This document shows, piece by piece, positions 34,317 to 43,185 of a stretch of 64,000 nucleotides of DNA. The notes beneath the pieces were generated by a model that saw only the letters and a list, made by a program, of their open reading frames with translations, ran no database searches and was not told the origin of the DNA. The DNA comes from Lachnoclostridium sp. An138. GTDB taxonomy: Bacteria > Bacillota > Clostridia > Lachnospirales > Lachnospiraceae. Each line of letters begins with the position of its first letter. Within the stretch, counting starts at the first letter, position 1. The stretch covers positions 62,001 to 126,000 of the forward strand of contig NZ_NFLF01000002.1 in the NCBI RefSeq assembly GCF_002160765.1, written 5' to 3'. Made by a program: the position numbers and the translations under genes.

Positions 34317-35558
34317 CTAAAACAACGCCGGAAGCTCGTTCAAGCTCACCTCAGTCTGCTCGCCGGTGGCCATATCCTTCACATTCGCCGTGCCCTTCTC
34401 AAGCTCGTCCGCTCCGATGATGACTACTTTCTTCGCGCCAATCTTATTGGCGTATTTCATCTGCGCCTTGACGCTGCGGTCCATGTAATCGGTCTCCACA
34501 ATCAGGCCGTGGCTCCGGATTTCATTTACCAGCTTATAGGCCCTCGCCCTTGCGTCCGCTCCCAGAATTCCCACATAGAGATCCGGCGTCTCCATGGCCG
34601 GCAGCTCCACGCCTTCCTTCTCCAGGAAATAGAGAATCCGCTCGATTCCCATGCCGAAGCCCACAGAAGGAATGTCATGCTTCTCATCAATCTCATGAAT
34701 CAGGCCGTCATAGCGTCCGCCTCCGCAGAGGGTGAAGCCTTCGGAATTCACAAACTCAAACACGGTCTTCGTATAATAGTCCAGACCGCGGACAATGCCC
34801 GTATCCACCTCAAACGGTATCTCCAGCTCGGTCAGGAGCTTCTGAAGCTCCGCGAAATGCGTCTGGCACTCCTCGTCCAGATAGTCGATGGTCCGGGGCG
34901 CATCCTTGATAATTTCCCTGCACTCGGGCACCTTGCAGTCGATGACGCGCATGGGATTTTTCTGCATTCTTTCCCGGCAGGTAGGACACAGAGCGTCCTC
35001 ATGCTTTCTCAGATAGGAGAGCAGCGCTTTGTTGTAATCCTTCTTGCAGTTCGGGCAGCCGATGCTGTTGATATGAAGCTTTACATCCTTCAGCCCCAGC
35101 TTCCGGATGAGGGCAGCCGCCAGGGAAATCACTTCCACCTCAGCCAGAGGACTCTTGGAGCCCACAAACTCCACGCCGAACTGGTGATGCTGGCGGAGGC
35201 GCCCGCTCTGAGGTTTCTCATAACGGAAAGCCTGCGTCACATAGTACAGCTTTGTGGGGGCCGGGTTGGCATACATATTATGCTCCAGGTAAGCGCGCAT
35301 GGTTCCCGCCGTGCCTTCCGGCTTCAGCGTAATGCTTCTGTCGCCCTTATCCTTAAAGGTATACATCTCTTTCTGCACCACGTCCGTGGTCTCGCCCACG
35401 CCGCGCTGAAACAGCACGGTGTGCTCAAACATCGGGGTAATAATCTCAGTCATATTGTAGGTGCGTGCCAGTTCTCTTGCCTGGCGCTCCACCCACGCGC
35501 GCCGGTGCATCCGCTCGCCGTACCAGTCTTCCACTCCTCTTGGAGCCTGTGTAATCAT
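34317..35558 (-). CDS. hisS: Histidyl-tRNA synthetase
   Basis: A 413-residue class II synthetase. It shows [13 protein letters not shown] at the start, motif 2 ([27 protein letters not shown]), the histidine-specific [14 protein letters not shown] and GGGRYDGLI, and a C-terminal anticodon-binding domain. A Cys-rich segment (CPNCKKDY and CPTCRERM, about residues 185-220) may bind zinc and is often seen in clostridial HisRS. The start overlaps the HD-GYP stop as ATGA, with GGAGGAG upstream. Confidence 0.96.
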   Translation of the reverse strand: MITQAPRGVEDWYGERMHRRAWVERQARELARTYNMTEIITPMFEHTVLFQRGVGETTDVVQKEMYTFKDKGDRSITLKPEGTAGTMRAYLEHNMYANPAPTKLYYVTQAFRYEKPQSGRLRQHHQFGVEFVGSKSPLAEVEVISLAAALIRKLGLKDVKLHINSIGCPNCKKDYNKALLSYLRKHEDALCPTCRERMQKNPMRVIDCKVPECREIIKDAPRTIDYLDEECQTHFAELQKLLTELEIPFEVDTGIVRGLDYYTKTVFEFVNSEGFTLCGGGRYDGLIHEIDEKHDIPSVGFGMGIERILYFLEKEGVELPAMETPDLYVGILGADARARAYKLVNEIRSHGLIVETDYMDRSVKAQMKYANKIGAKKVVIIGADELEKGTANVKDMATGEQTEVSLNELPALF

Positions 35559-36163
35559 ATGTTCTCCTCCTCTGTAATCCGGACCTCTATGCGGGGAAGC
35601 TCCCATTTCTCCTGAAGCTCCTCCTCGTGAATCACTCTCTGAAAGGCCAGAAATACTCTCATATCAAAATTTTTTACTTCCTCAATCATCAGTTCCACTG
35701 CCGTCTCCGAATCGAAGGCCTTCCGGTAGGGCCGGTCCGAAGTCAGCGCCGCGTATACGTCGCATACTCTTAGAATTCTGGCGCCCAGAGGAATCTGCGT
35801 GCCAGCCAGATTCTCCGGATATCCGGAACCGTCATAATTTTCATGATGATATAAAATACTTTCCACCACGAAATCCGAGTAATCATGACGCATCAGAAGC
35901 TCATAGCCAAGCCTCGGGTGCATCCGGACATATTTCATCTCCTCGATCTTCAGCGTATCCTCATGGCGTCCGTACAGATAGCCGGATACTCTCAGCTTTC
36001 CGATGTCATGTACCATGCCGGCCACTGCCAGCTCATGGCACTGAGTCTCGTACAGTCCCAGGCTTTTCGCCGTATAATAAGCCAGGTTGCTGACTCTGAT
36101 CCCGTGATTGATTTCCTCTGTGATATCCTCTTCAAAAAAGGAAAGGGGCGTCACCTTGTTCAT
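35555..36163 (-). CDS. Small stand-alone HD-GYP-type phosphohydrolase
   Basis: A 202-residue HD-domain protein. The HD pair is in AGMVHDIGK and the GYP signature is in [27 protein letters not shown], followed by [17 protein letters not shown] proteins usually hydrolyse cyclic di-GMP. This one has no sensor, receiver or membrane domain, so any control must come from partners or expression. It lies between hemZ and hisS and overlaps the hisS start by 4 bases. The ATG at 36163 has only a weak ribosome binding site. Activity on c-di-GMP is inferred from the motif only. Confidence 0.88.
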   Translation of the reverse strand: MNKVTPLSFFEEDITEEINHGIRVSNLAYYTAKSLGLYETQCHELAVAGMVHDIGKLRVSGYLYGRHEDTLKIEEMKYVRMHPRLGYELLMRHDYSDFVVESILYHHENYDGSGYPENLAGTQIPLGARILRVCDVYAALTSDRPYRKAFDSETAVELMIEEVKNFDMRVFLAFQRVIHEEELQEKWELPRIEVRITEEENI

Positions 36164-36194
36164 TCCTGTTTCTATTCCTGTTCCAAATCCTGTC

Positions 36195-37652
36195 TCAGAA
36201 AAGGCCGTGAGCCTCCATAAAGCTTCTCTTCCGTTCGATCATCTCATCAATGCGCCCGATATACTGGGCCACATCCTTGACATTTTCCACTCTCTCAATG
36301 TGATCGGCGGCAAACACGAACTTGGAAGACGCTCCTGCTCCTGCGGCCAGAATCGTCTGCTTCTCTTCCATAATCAGTATATTGTAAATTCCCGCTTTGT
36401 CAACCTTCGCGTAACCTACATTTTCAAAATTGCCTGCCATATTTTTCTGCCGGTAGAGATAATAGGGGTAAGCTCCCTGCTCCACGCAGTACCGATACGT
36501 CAGGTCCATAATCTCCTGGCTGTTCTGGAAACCCATCTCCTCATAGGTGTCCCGGAACAGCTTCAGCCGCGCGGCCCTCTTGACCGCCAGAGAATGGACC
36601 GTAATGCTGTCCGGATCAAGAGCGCGCAGTTCTTCCATGGTGTGGCGTACATCCTCAATGCCCTCTCCCGGAAGCCCTACAATCAGATCCATATTGATAT
36701 TGTCAAAGCCGGCCTCCCTCGCCATATGGAAAGCCTGTACGGTCTCTTCCACTGTATGTTTTCTTCCAATCAAATCCAGCGTCTTCTGGTTCATGGTCTG
36801 GGGATTGACGGAGATTCTTGTCACCTTATGATCTTTCAAAGCGCGGAGCTTCTCCGGAGACACACTGTCCGGACGTCCCGCTTCTACAGTCAGCTCCTTC
36901 AGATACTGCAGATCAAAGTTTTCCTCTATACAGGACAAAAGTCTGTCCAGCTGCGAGGCATTCAGTGTGGTAGGAGTCCCGCCTCCCACATATACTGTAT
37001 TCAGCTTTCTGCCCGCATAAGCCTTTCCCAGAAAAGAAAGCTCCTTAAACAGCGCCTCCAGATAATCCTCTACCCGCTTTTCCCACAGCTTCATGGGGGA
37101 TGAGGAAAATGAACAGTACAGGCAGATGCTTGGGCAGAAGGGAATTCCCACATAAAGGCTGTAGCCGTTTTCGTAATCCAGCCCCTCCAGAACCTCCCGC
37201 TCCCGGTTGGCAATGGAGATGGCAAGGGCTGCCTTTTCTTTGCTGCAGTCATAAGTCTCCCACATATACCGGGCTATTTCCAGATTGGAATGACCTTCTT
37301 CCAGCATGGCCATGGGAATCTTCACCGGCCGGATTCCGGTCAGCGTCCCCCAGGGCAGTGTCTTCCCTGTAAAAGCACAAAGCTTCTGATACAGAAGCTT
37401 TTTCAACTGGTTCTTGACCGCCTTTCGATCCGGGTCTTCCACGGAAACCGTACCGCTCTCCCGGCAGATACCATTTTCATAAATTAAAAACCGTACTTCT
37501 GCTTCACCAATCTCCGCCTCCATCTTCAGGGGAGAATCTTCTGTAAATGTTTCCTTTTCCCGGACCTGGACCTCCTTACCCGGATAAAAGGCCTGAATCA
37601 GTGAGTGGATATCATAGGCAAAGCTCTCATCGTTAATCTTTACTTCTATCAT
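36195..37652 (-). CDS. hemZ: HemZ-type radical SAM coproporphyrinogen dehydrogenase family protein
   Basis: A 485-residue radical SAM protein of the HemN superfamily, HemZ branch. The 4Fe-4S cluster motif is CPSICLYCS (CxxxCxxC) near residue 173, followed by YVGGGTPTTLNASQL and ITVHSLAVKR. The N-terminal 150 residues, before the radical SAM domain, are the HemZ-specific part. The family is annotated as oxygen-independent coproporphyrinogen III oxidase, although several HemN relatives have other roles. It lies in the conserved relA-MBL-hemZ-hisS order. RBS AAGGAA precedes the start. Confidence 0.92.
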   Translation of the reverse strand: MIEVKINDESFAYDIHSLIQAFYPGKEVQVREKETFTEDSPLKMEAEIGEAEVRFLIYENGICRESGTVSVEDPDRKAVKNQLKKLLYQKLCAFTGKTLPWGTLTGIRPVKIPMAMLEEGHSNLEIARYMWETYDCSKEKAALAISIANREREVLEGLDYENGYSLYVGIPFCPSICLYCSFSSSPMKLWEKRVEDYLEALFKELSFLGKAYAGRKLNTVYVGGGTPTTLNASQLDRLLSCIEENFDLQYLKELTVEAGRPDSVSPEKLRALKDHKVTRISVNPQTMNQKTLDLIGRKHTVEETVQAFHMAREAGFDNINMDLIVGLPGEGIEDVRHTMEELRALDPDSITVHSLAVKRAARLKLFRDTYEEMGFQNSQEIMDLTYRYCVEQGAYPYYLYRQKNMAGNFENVGYAKVDKAGIYNILIMEEKQTILAAGAGASSKFVFAADHIERVENVKDVAQYIGRIDEMIERKRSFMEAHGLF

Positions 37653-37656
37653 TTTA

Positions 37657-38286
37657 TCAGTTCCTTATAAAAGGATTCCACCGTCTCTCATCGCCGATGG
37701 CCGTCTCTTCCTGATGACCCGGATACACTTTCGTCTCGTCGGGAAGGGGCATCAGCTTCTCTGAAATGGAGCGGACCAGGGTTCCCATGCTTCCGCCCGG
37801 AAAATCGGTCCGGCCCACGGAGCCGCAGAACAGAGTGTCTCCCGAAAACAGTACGCCTTCCTCTTCGCTGTAATAACAGCAGCCGCCCGGCGTGTGACCG
37901 GGAGTGGACAGCACCCGGAATTTCATGCCTGCCGCTGTAAGCTCCTGGCCGTCCTCTGTCAGGACATCTGCTTTCAGAGACAGCGGCTTCCCGAAAAGCC
38001 CTGTGGACAGATTCTGTCCGGGATCTGCAAGCAGTTCTTCCTCTGCCCTGCAGGCATAGACCGGAATTCCCGTCTTCTCCCGAAGCTCCGGCACCGCCAT
38101 GATGTGATCCCCATGCCCGTGGGTCAGAAATACCGCTTTCAGTGTCAGGCCTTCCTCTGCGGCCTTTTTCAGAATCACATCCGCCCGGTCAGCCGGATCG
38201 ATCACAATCGTCTCTTTCGTCTCTTCATTTATGACAAAATAGCAGTTGGTCGCCACAGCGCCCAGCACCATACATTCTATCTTCAT
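37657..38286 (-). CDS. MBL-fold hydrolase (glyoxalase II-like)
   Basis: A 209-residue metallo-beta-lactamase-fold protein. The zinc-binding THGHGDHI is near residue 55, with a further histidine in STPGHTPGGCC, an aspartate in LFSGDTLFCGSVGRTDFPGG, and a histidine in VYPGHQEET. The family includes hydroxyacylglutathione hydrolases and many uncharacterised thioesterase-like hydrolases. Gram-positive Clostridia usually lack glutathione, so the true substrate is open. It lies between relA and hemZ, with GGAGGG before the start. Confidence 0.92.
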   Translation of the reverse strand: MKIECMVLGAVATNCYFVINEETKETIVIDPADRADVILKKAAEEGLTLKAVFLTHGHGDHIMAVPELREKTGIPVYACRAEEELLADPGQNLSTGLFGKPLSLKADVLTEDGQELTAAGMKFRVLSTPGHTPGGCCYYSEEEGVLFSGDTLFCGSVGRTDFPGGSMGTLVRSISEKLMPLPDETKVYPGHQEETAIGDERRWNPFIRN

Positions 38287-38303
38287 AGACCCTCCTGCCC
38301 TTA

Positions 38304-40610
38304 TCAGCCGGTGGCTCGCTCCACATCCAGCACGCTTTCCACCTGATACAGCTTCTCTGCAATCCGCTGCAGTTCCTCTTTTCCTCCGATATCAAAGGTG
38401 ACCGAGATTGTAGCGGTTCCCTGCTTGCTGGTCCGCACATTCATACTGGTCATATCGATGCCTCTTTCCGTAAAGATACGGGAGATATCTACCAGAAGCC
38501 CTGTCCGGTTGTTGGCATAGATCTTAATCTCCGTAGCGTATTTCTCACCGGACGAAGAGGCACCCACATCCTGCCACTCCGCGTCAATCAGCCGCTGGCG
38601 TTCCGACTCCTGCAGATTAATAATATTGACACAGTCGGTCCGGTGAATGGAGACGCCGCGTCCTCTTGTCACAAAGCCTACAATCTCGTCGCCAGGCACC
38701 GGGCTGCAGCATTTGGAGAAACGGACCGATACATCCGACAGCCCCTTCACTACAATTCCACTCTTGGACTTGGTCAGCTTCAGCTTGTTGTTCTTGTTTT
38801 CTGTGACCGCCTCCATTACCTTTTCATCGGTAATCTCTTTCCGGTGGAGCTTTTCATACTCCTCCACCATCTTATTGATAACCTGGCCTTCCTTCAGTCC
38901 TCCGTGTCCGATGGCTGCCAGGACAGAATCCCAGTCGCGGAAGCCATATTTGCGCATGACAGCGTTCTGGAACTCCGGCTTCATGATATTGGCGGTATTG
39001 ATGGATTTCAGTTTACAGTACTGGGCAAGCATCTCCTTGCCCTTCAGAATATTTTCTTCCTTAAACTGATTCTTAAACCACTGATTGATCTTGTTCTTCG
39101 CCTGGGTGCTCTTGACCACATTCAGCCAGTCGCGGCTCGGTCCTCTGGAATTCTGAGAGGTGATAATCTCAATCCGGTCGCCGTTCTGAATCTTATAGTC
39201 GATGGTCACCAGCTTTCCGTTGACCCTGGCGCCAATCATCTTATTTCCCACAGCGCTGTGCACGCTGTAGGCAAAATCTATGGGCGTAGAACCGCTGGGC
39301 AGCGCCTTGACCTCTCCTGTGGGCGTAAAACAGTATACGCTCTCGGAAAACAGGTCCAGATCGCTTTTCAGCAGATTCATGAATTCTCTGTTGTCAGACA
39401 TATCCCGCTGCCACTCCAGAATCTGGCGCAGCCAGGTCATCTTCTCTGCCTCCTGCTGATCCACCGGCTTCTTGCCGTCGCTGCTCTCCTTATATTTCCA
39501 GTGGGCCGCGATACCGTATTCCGCCGTCTTGTGCATCTCATAGGTACGGATCTGAATCTCAAAAGGCTGGCCGTTTGGTCCAATCAGGGTCGTATGCAGG
39601 GACTGATACATATTCGCCTTCGGCATGGCGATATAGTCTTTAAATCGGCCGGGAATCGGCTTATACATCTCATGGATCACGCCCAGGGCCGCATAGCAGT
39701 CCTTCACTGTCTCCACAATGATGCGGACCGCAAACAGATCGTAGATCTGATCGAGGGTCTTGTGCTGGTTCACCATTTTCTTGTAAATGCTGAAGAAATG
39801 CTTCACACGTCCGTCCACATGAGCCTCAATGCCTGCATTCTTCATGTGCTGCTGTACCTCTGACACAATTTTCTGCACAAAGGCTTCCCGGTCGCTCTTT
39901 TTCTCGGCAATCTGTTCCTTCAGATCATAATAAACTTCCGGCTCCAGATATTTCAGCGACAGGTCATCCAGCTCATTTTTCACCTTGGAGATACCAAGCC
40001 TCTGGGCGATGGGCGCATAGATGTCCATGGTCTCCCTGGCTTTTTCTTTCTGCTTCTCCGGCTTCATATACTGCAGAGTCCGCATATTGTGCAGACGGTC
40101 TGCCAGCTTGATCAGAATGACCCGGATATCCTTCGCCATGGCCAGGAACATCTTACGCAGATTCTCAGCCTGAACCTCAATCTTATCCGCGGAGTAAGAC
40201 AGCTGGCCCAGTTTCGTGACGCCGTCCACCAGAAGGGCCACTTCATCCCCGAACTCCTGCGCAATCTCCTCCGTGGTCATCACGGTGTCTTCCACCGCGT
40301 CATGCAAAAGGCCGGCAACGATAGTCTCTTTATCCAGCTCCAGATCCGCCAGAATAATCGCCACGCAGAGCGGATGAATGATATAGGGCTCTCCGGATTT
40401 GCGCAGCTGGCCCTGATGAGCCTCCGACGCAATCTTATAAGCCTTTTCAATCATACTGATGTCGGTAGAAGGATGATATTTGAGCACACTGCTGATCAGC
40501 TCTCTGTAAAGCACGTCGGGACTCGTAAAATCCTGCATGGCCTTCACATTCTCATCATCGTGATTTACTTCCATATCCCGGTTTTTCACGCCAATCTTCA
40601 TCTCTGCCAT
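38304..40610 (-). CDS. relA: Bifunctional (p)ppGpp synthetase/hydrolase RelA/SpoT
   Basis: A 768-residue long RSH protein. Domains in order: HD hydrolase (AGLLHDAVEDTVMTTEEI, ILIKLADRLHNMRTL), synthetase (YDLFAVRIIVETVKDCYAALG, KDYIAMPKANMYQSLHTTL), TGS (VYCFTPTGEVKALPSGSTPIDFAY), a zinc-finger/helical part (RFSKCCSPVPGDEIVGF) and a C-terminal ACT domain. Both catalytic domains look intact, so it can make and degrade the alarmone. The ATG at 40610 was taken over an in-frame GTG at 40619. It lies after apt. Confidence 0.96.
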   Translation of the reverse strand: MAEMKIGVKNRDMEVNHDDENVKAMQDFTSPDVLYRELISSVLKYHPSTDISMIEKAYKIASEAHQGQLRKSGEPYIIHPLCVAIILADLELDKETIVAGLLHDAVEDTVMTTEEIAQEFGDEVALLVDGVTKLGQLSYSADKIEVQAENLRKMFLAMAKDIRVILIKLADRLHNMRTLQYMKPEKQKEKARETMDIYAPIAQRLGISKVKNELDDLSLKYLEPEVYYDLKEQIAEKKSDREAFVQKIVSEVQQHMKNAGIEAHVDGRVKHFFSIYKKMVNQHKTLDQIYDLFAVRIIVETVKDCYAALGVIHEMYKPIPGRFKDYIAMPKANMYQSLHTTLIGPNGQPFEIQIRTYEMHKTAEYGIAAHWKYKESSDGKKPVDQQEAEKMTWLRQILEWQRDMSDNREFMNLLKSDLDLFSESVYCFTPTGEVKALPSGSTPIDFAYSVHSAVGNKMIGARVNGKLVTIDYKIQNGDRIEIITSQNSRGPSRDWLNVVKSTQAKNKINQWFKNQFKEENILKGKEMLAQYCKLKSINTANIMKPEFQNAVMRKYGFRDWDSVLAAIGHGGLKEGQVINKMVEEYEKLHRKEITDEKVMEAVTENKNNKLKLTKSKSGIVVKGLSDVSVRFSKCCSPVPGDEIVGFVTRGRGVSIHRTDCVNIINLQESERQRLIDAEWQDVGASSSGEKYATEIKIYANNRTGLLVDISRIFTERGIDMTSMNVRTSKQGTATISVTFDIGGKEELQRIAEKLYQVESVLDVERATG

Positions 40611-40723
40611 TCTCAACACCTGCCTTTTGCCGCATTTATAACTTTATCTTTTTCTGCAGTTTCCTTTCCCGGCTCCAGGAAACAGTTCTCCCAGACCGGG
40701 GATGCCTGCTGACTTCCTGGTGG

Positions 40724-41248
40724 CTACTTTCCCTCGTACCGAATCACGGAAGCTACTTCATACTTCTGCAGGCGCTCCCGTCCTTTCAGGCCCGCAAGCT
40801 CCATCAGGAAAATAATTTTTACCACTTCGCCTCCCAGAGACTCCACCAGCTCTGCGGCCGCCTGAATCGTTCCGCCTGTGGCAATCAGATCGTCCACCAG
40901 CACAACCTTCTGTCCCGGTTTGATGGAATCCCTGTGCATCTCAATCTCCGCGCTGCCGTATTCCAGGTCGTACTCCCTGGACACGGTCTCACAGGGCAGC
41001 TTTCCCTTCTTGCGAATCAGCACAAAGGGTTTATGCATGTTATAGGCAATCGGGGCTCCAAACACAAAGCCTCTGGATTCCGCACCCACAATCACATCAA
41101 AATCCACGTCCTTTACCAGCTCCTGCATGGAATCAATGGCCAGATGCAGGCCGTCCGCATCCTGCAGCACAGAGGTAATATCCCGGAAAATGATTCCCGG
41201 CTCCGGAAAATCCGGAATGCTTCTTACATAGTCTTCCAGTTTTTTCAT
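40724..41248 (-). CDS. apt: Adenine phosphoribosyltransferase
   Basis: A 174-residue purine salvage enzyme that makes AMP from adenine and PRPP. It shows SIPDFPEPGIIFRDIT at the N-terminus, GAESRGFVFGAPIAY, the flexible loop RKKGKLPCETVSREYDLEYG and the PRPP motif VVLVDDLIATGGT. Length is normal. A promoter lies about 120 bases upstream and RBS AGAGGA precedes the start. It is the first gene of the apt-relA-MBL-hemZ-HD-hisS-aspS string, linking purine salvage with alarmone metabolism. Confidence 0.96.
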   Translation of the reverse strand: MKKLEDYVRSIPDFPEPGIIFRDITSVLQDADGLHLAIDSMQELVKDVDFDVIVGAESRGFVFGAPIAYNMHKPFVLIRKKGKLPCETVSREYDLEYGSAEIEMHRDSIKPGQKVVLVDDLIATGGTIQAAAELVESLGGEVVKIIFLMELAGLKGRERLQKYEVASVIRYEGK

Positions 41249-41366
41249 ATCTATAATCCTCTTTTCTTAAGGTTTGCTTTGCTCCCCATTTCCATACAGG
41301 CATGCAGCTCCTGCCGGCAGCCGTCATGCAGCTTTCCTGCCGCGCATACCTGTGCACACGTACTAT

Positions 41367-41395
41367 AGTATAGCATGAACGGCCGTATTTGACAA
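41367..41395 (-). promoter_or_regulatory. Promoter of apt and downstream genes
   Basis: The minus strand shows TTGTCA (41390-41395), a 17-base spacer and TATACT (41367-41372). It lies in the 212-base gap between recJ and apt, about 120 bases before the apt start. The leader contains GC-rich, partly self-complementary sequence but no recognised riboswitch. Confidence 0.8.
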
Positions 41396-41460
41396 GATTT
41401 TCGCTTATCTGCGGGCTTTCCGGCATATCCTGAGGGAAACCGCGCCTGGCAGAGAGCTGT

Positions 41461-43179
41461 TCACCGCCAGCTCTCTACCACCAGCTGCACGCTGCGCCGT
41501 CCCTGGTACTCATTGATTTCCGGATAATACAGAATACAGACATCCTGCTTCCCTTCAATATATGCCAGATTTTCCTGAACGTCTCCAAAGCTTATGGTAT
41601 CGGCCCTGGTGCCGTCCGGACCTTCCAGCGCCGCTTTCAGCACATTCTGATTTTTCCCGATGATGCGCGCGCTTCTTACCTTCAGATTCGCTGCGGCAAA
41701 CAGGGGCTTTTCATTGGCTTTCCCAAAGGGCTCCAGAAGCTCCAGCTCCCGGATAATCTGCTCCCCTGCGTAACAGATGGGAAGGACCGCGTCATAGGCA
41801 ATCTGCGGCGTCAGCTCTTCCTCTGTCAGGGCGCAGTTCTCATTCAGGGCCCTTCGAAGAGGCTCCACGTTTTCCGGCTTCAGCGACAGCCCTGCCGCCA
41901 TGGGATGGCCGCCGTATTTGGTGAAAAGCTCCCTCACTCTGGTCATCTCATCAAACATGTGGTAGCCCGGAATGGAACGGCCCGAGCCCTTGACTCCGTC
42001 TTCCGCGTCCGTCAATACAAAACAGGGCCTGAAATATTTTTCCCGGATGCGCCCCGCAATGATTCCCGCCAGACTCTCATGGCAGTCCGGAAGGTAGACC
42101 ACCAGCACCCGGTCCTGTTTCAGAGCGGTCTCTTCAATCATCTGGACCGCCTGCTGCGTGCCCTTTACAGTCAGATCCTTGCGGCTGTCGTTGAGCGCCT
42201 TCAGATCTCCCGCAAGTTCTTCTGCCTCTGCTTTTGTCTCCGCCCCCAGAAGCTGCAGCGCTCTCCGGGCAGTGTCCAGTCTCCCGCTGGCATTGATGCA
42301 GGGCCCGATGACGAATCCGATGTGATAGGCCGTCAGCTTTTTTCCTTCCAGACCGTTCACAGCCAGAAGCGCCCGGTATCCGGGATTTTTTGTCTGCTCC
42401 AGCCGCTTCAGGCCATATTTCACCAGAATCCGGTTCTCCCCTGTCAGGTCCATGATATCTCCCACTGTGGCCACTGCCGCAAATTCCGCCAGATCCAGAA
42501 ACTCCTCCCGGGGAACTCCTTCCTCCCGGTAGAGCGCTTCCGCCAGCCGCCAGGCCACAGCCGCGCCGCACAGCTTTTTAAAGGGATACCGGCAGTCCGG
42601 CTGCTTGGGATTTACGATCACATCCGCCGGCGGAAGAATCACCGTCCGGCTTCCATCCGCTTCCTCCTGATAGGGAATGTCATGGTGGTCGGTAACGATC
42701 ACCGTCATGCCCAGCTCTTTTGCAAAGGCAATCTCCTTTGCCGCCGCGATTCCATTGTCGCAGGTGATGATCGTATCGACTCCCGCCTTCTTCGCATCCC
42801 CTATCAGGTGCTCGTTGATACCGTATCCGTCCTTCATGCGGTCGGGAATTACCGTGTCGGCCTGAGCACCGCAGCGCCGGAGAGCTGTAATTAAAATATG
42901 CGTGGCATTGACGCCGTCGATATCATAATCTCCAATGATGCGGATAGAGGCGCCTTCCCGGATCTTTTCCCGCAGAAGGGATACCGCCTCCCGCATTCCC
43001 TTCATCAGATACGGGTCCGCCAGCTCCTCGATGGTACCGCAGAGATATTCCCGGACCTCTGCCTCACTTTCTCCCGCCCGGCTGCGGATCAGACGCATGG
43101 CCATGGGGCTTACTGAAAATTTCCGCGCCAGTTCTTCGTTACCGGTGATTTTTGGCGCTTCCACCCATTTTTCTCTCAT
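41461..43179 (-). CDS. recJ: Single-stranded-DNA-specific exonuclease RecJ
   Basis: A 572-residue DHH-family 5'-3' exonuclease. It shows motif I IRIIGDYDIDGVNAT, motif II ITCDNGIA, motif III VIVTDHHDIP, and the DHHA1 part GKGSGRSIPG-like VKGSGRSIPGYHMFDEM with KYGGHPMAAGLSL. A C-terminal OB-like domain ends the protein. Length matches the 560-580 form. It starts 6 bases after the SCIFF maturase stop. It acts in recombinational and mismatch repair. Confidence 0.95.
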   Translation of the reverse strand: MREKWVEAPKITGNEELARKFSVSPMAMRLIRSRAGESEAEVREYLCGTIEELADPYLMKGMREAVSLLREKIREGASIRIIGDYDIDGVNATHILITALRRCGAQADTVIPDRMKDGYGINEHLIGDAKKAGVDTIITCDNGIAAAKEIAFAKELGMTVIVTDHHDIPYQEEADGSRTVILPPADVIVNPKQPDCRYPFKKLCGAAVAWRLAEALYREEGVPREEFLDLAEFAAVATVGDIMDLTGENRILVKYGLKRLEQTKNPGYRALLAVNGLEGKKLTAYHIGFVIGPCINASGRLDTARRALQLLGAETKAEAEELAGDLKALNDSRKDLTVKGTQQAVQMIEETALKQDRVLVVYLPDCHESLAGIIAGRIREKYFRPCFVLTDAEDGVKGSGRSIPGYHMFDEMTRVRELFTKYGGHPMAAGLSLKPENVEPLRRALNENCALTEEELTPQIAYDAVLPICYAGEQIIRELELLEPFGKANEKPLFAAANLKVRSARIIGKNQNVLKAALEGPDGTRADTISFGDVQENLAYIEGKQDVCILYYPEINEYQGRRSVQLVVESWR

Positions 43180-43185
43180 GGCGCT

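Noticed and set aside
38643-39863. 406-codon open frame on the plus strand
   Set aside because: Antisense to the well-supported relA gene, with no start context or family motif.
40620-40723. Inverted sequence between relA and apt as a terminator
   Set aside because: The arms (CAGGAA and complement) are short and not followed by T residues; the genes are likely co-transcribed.
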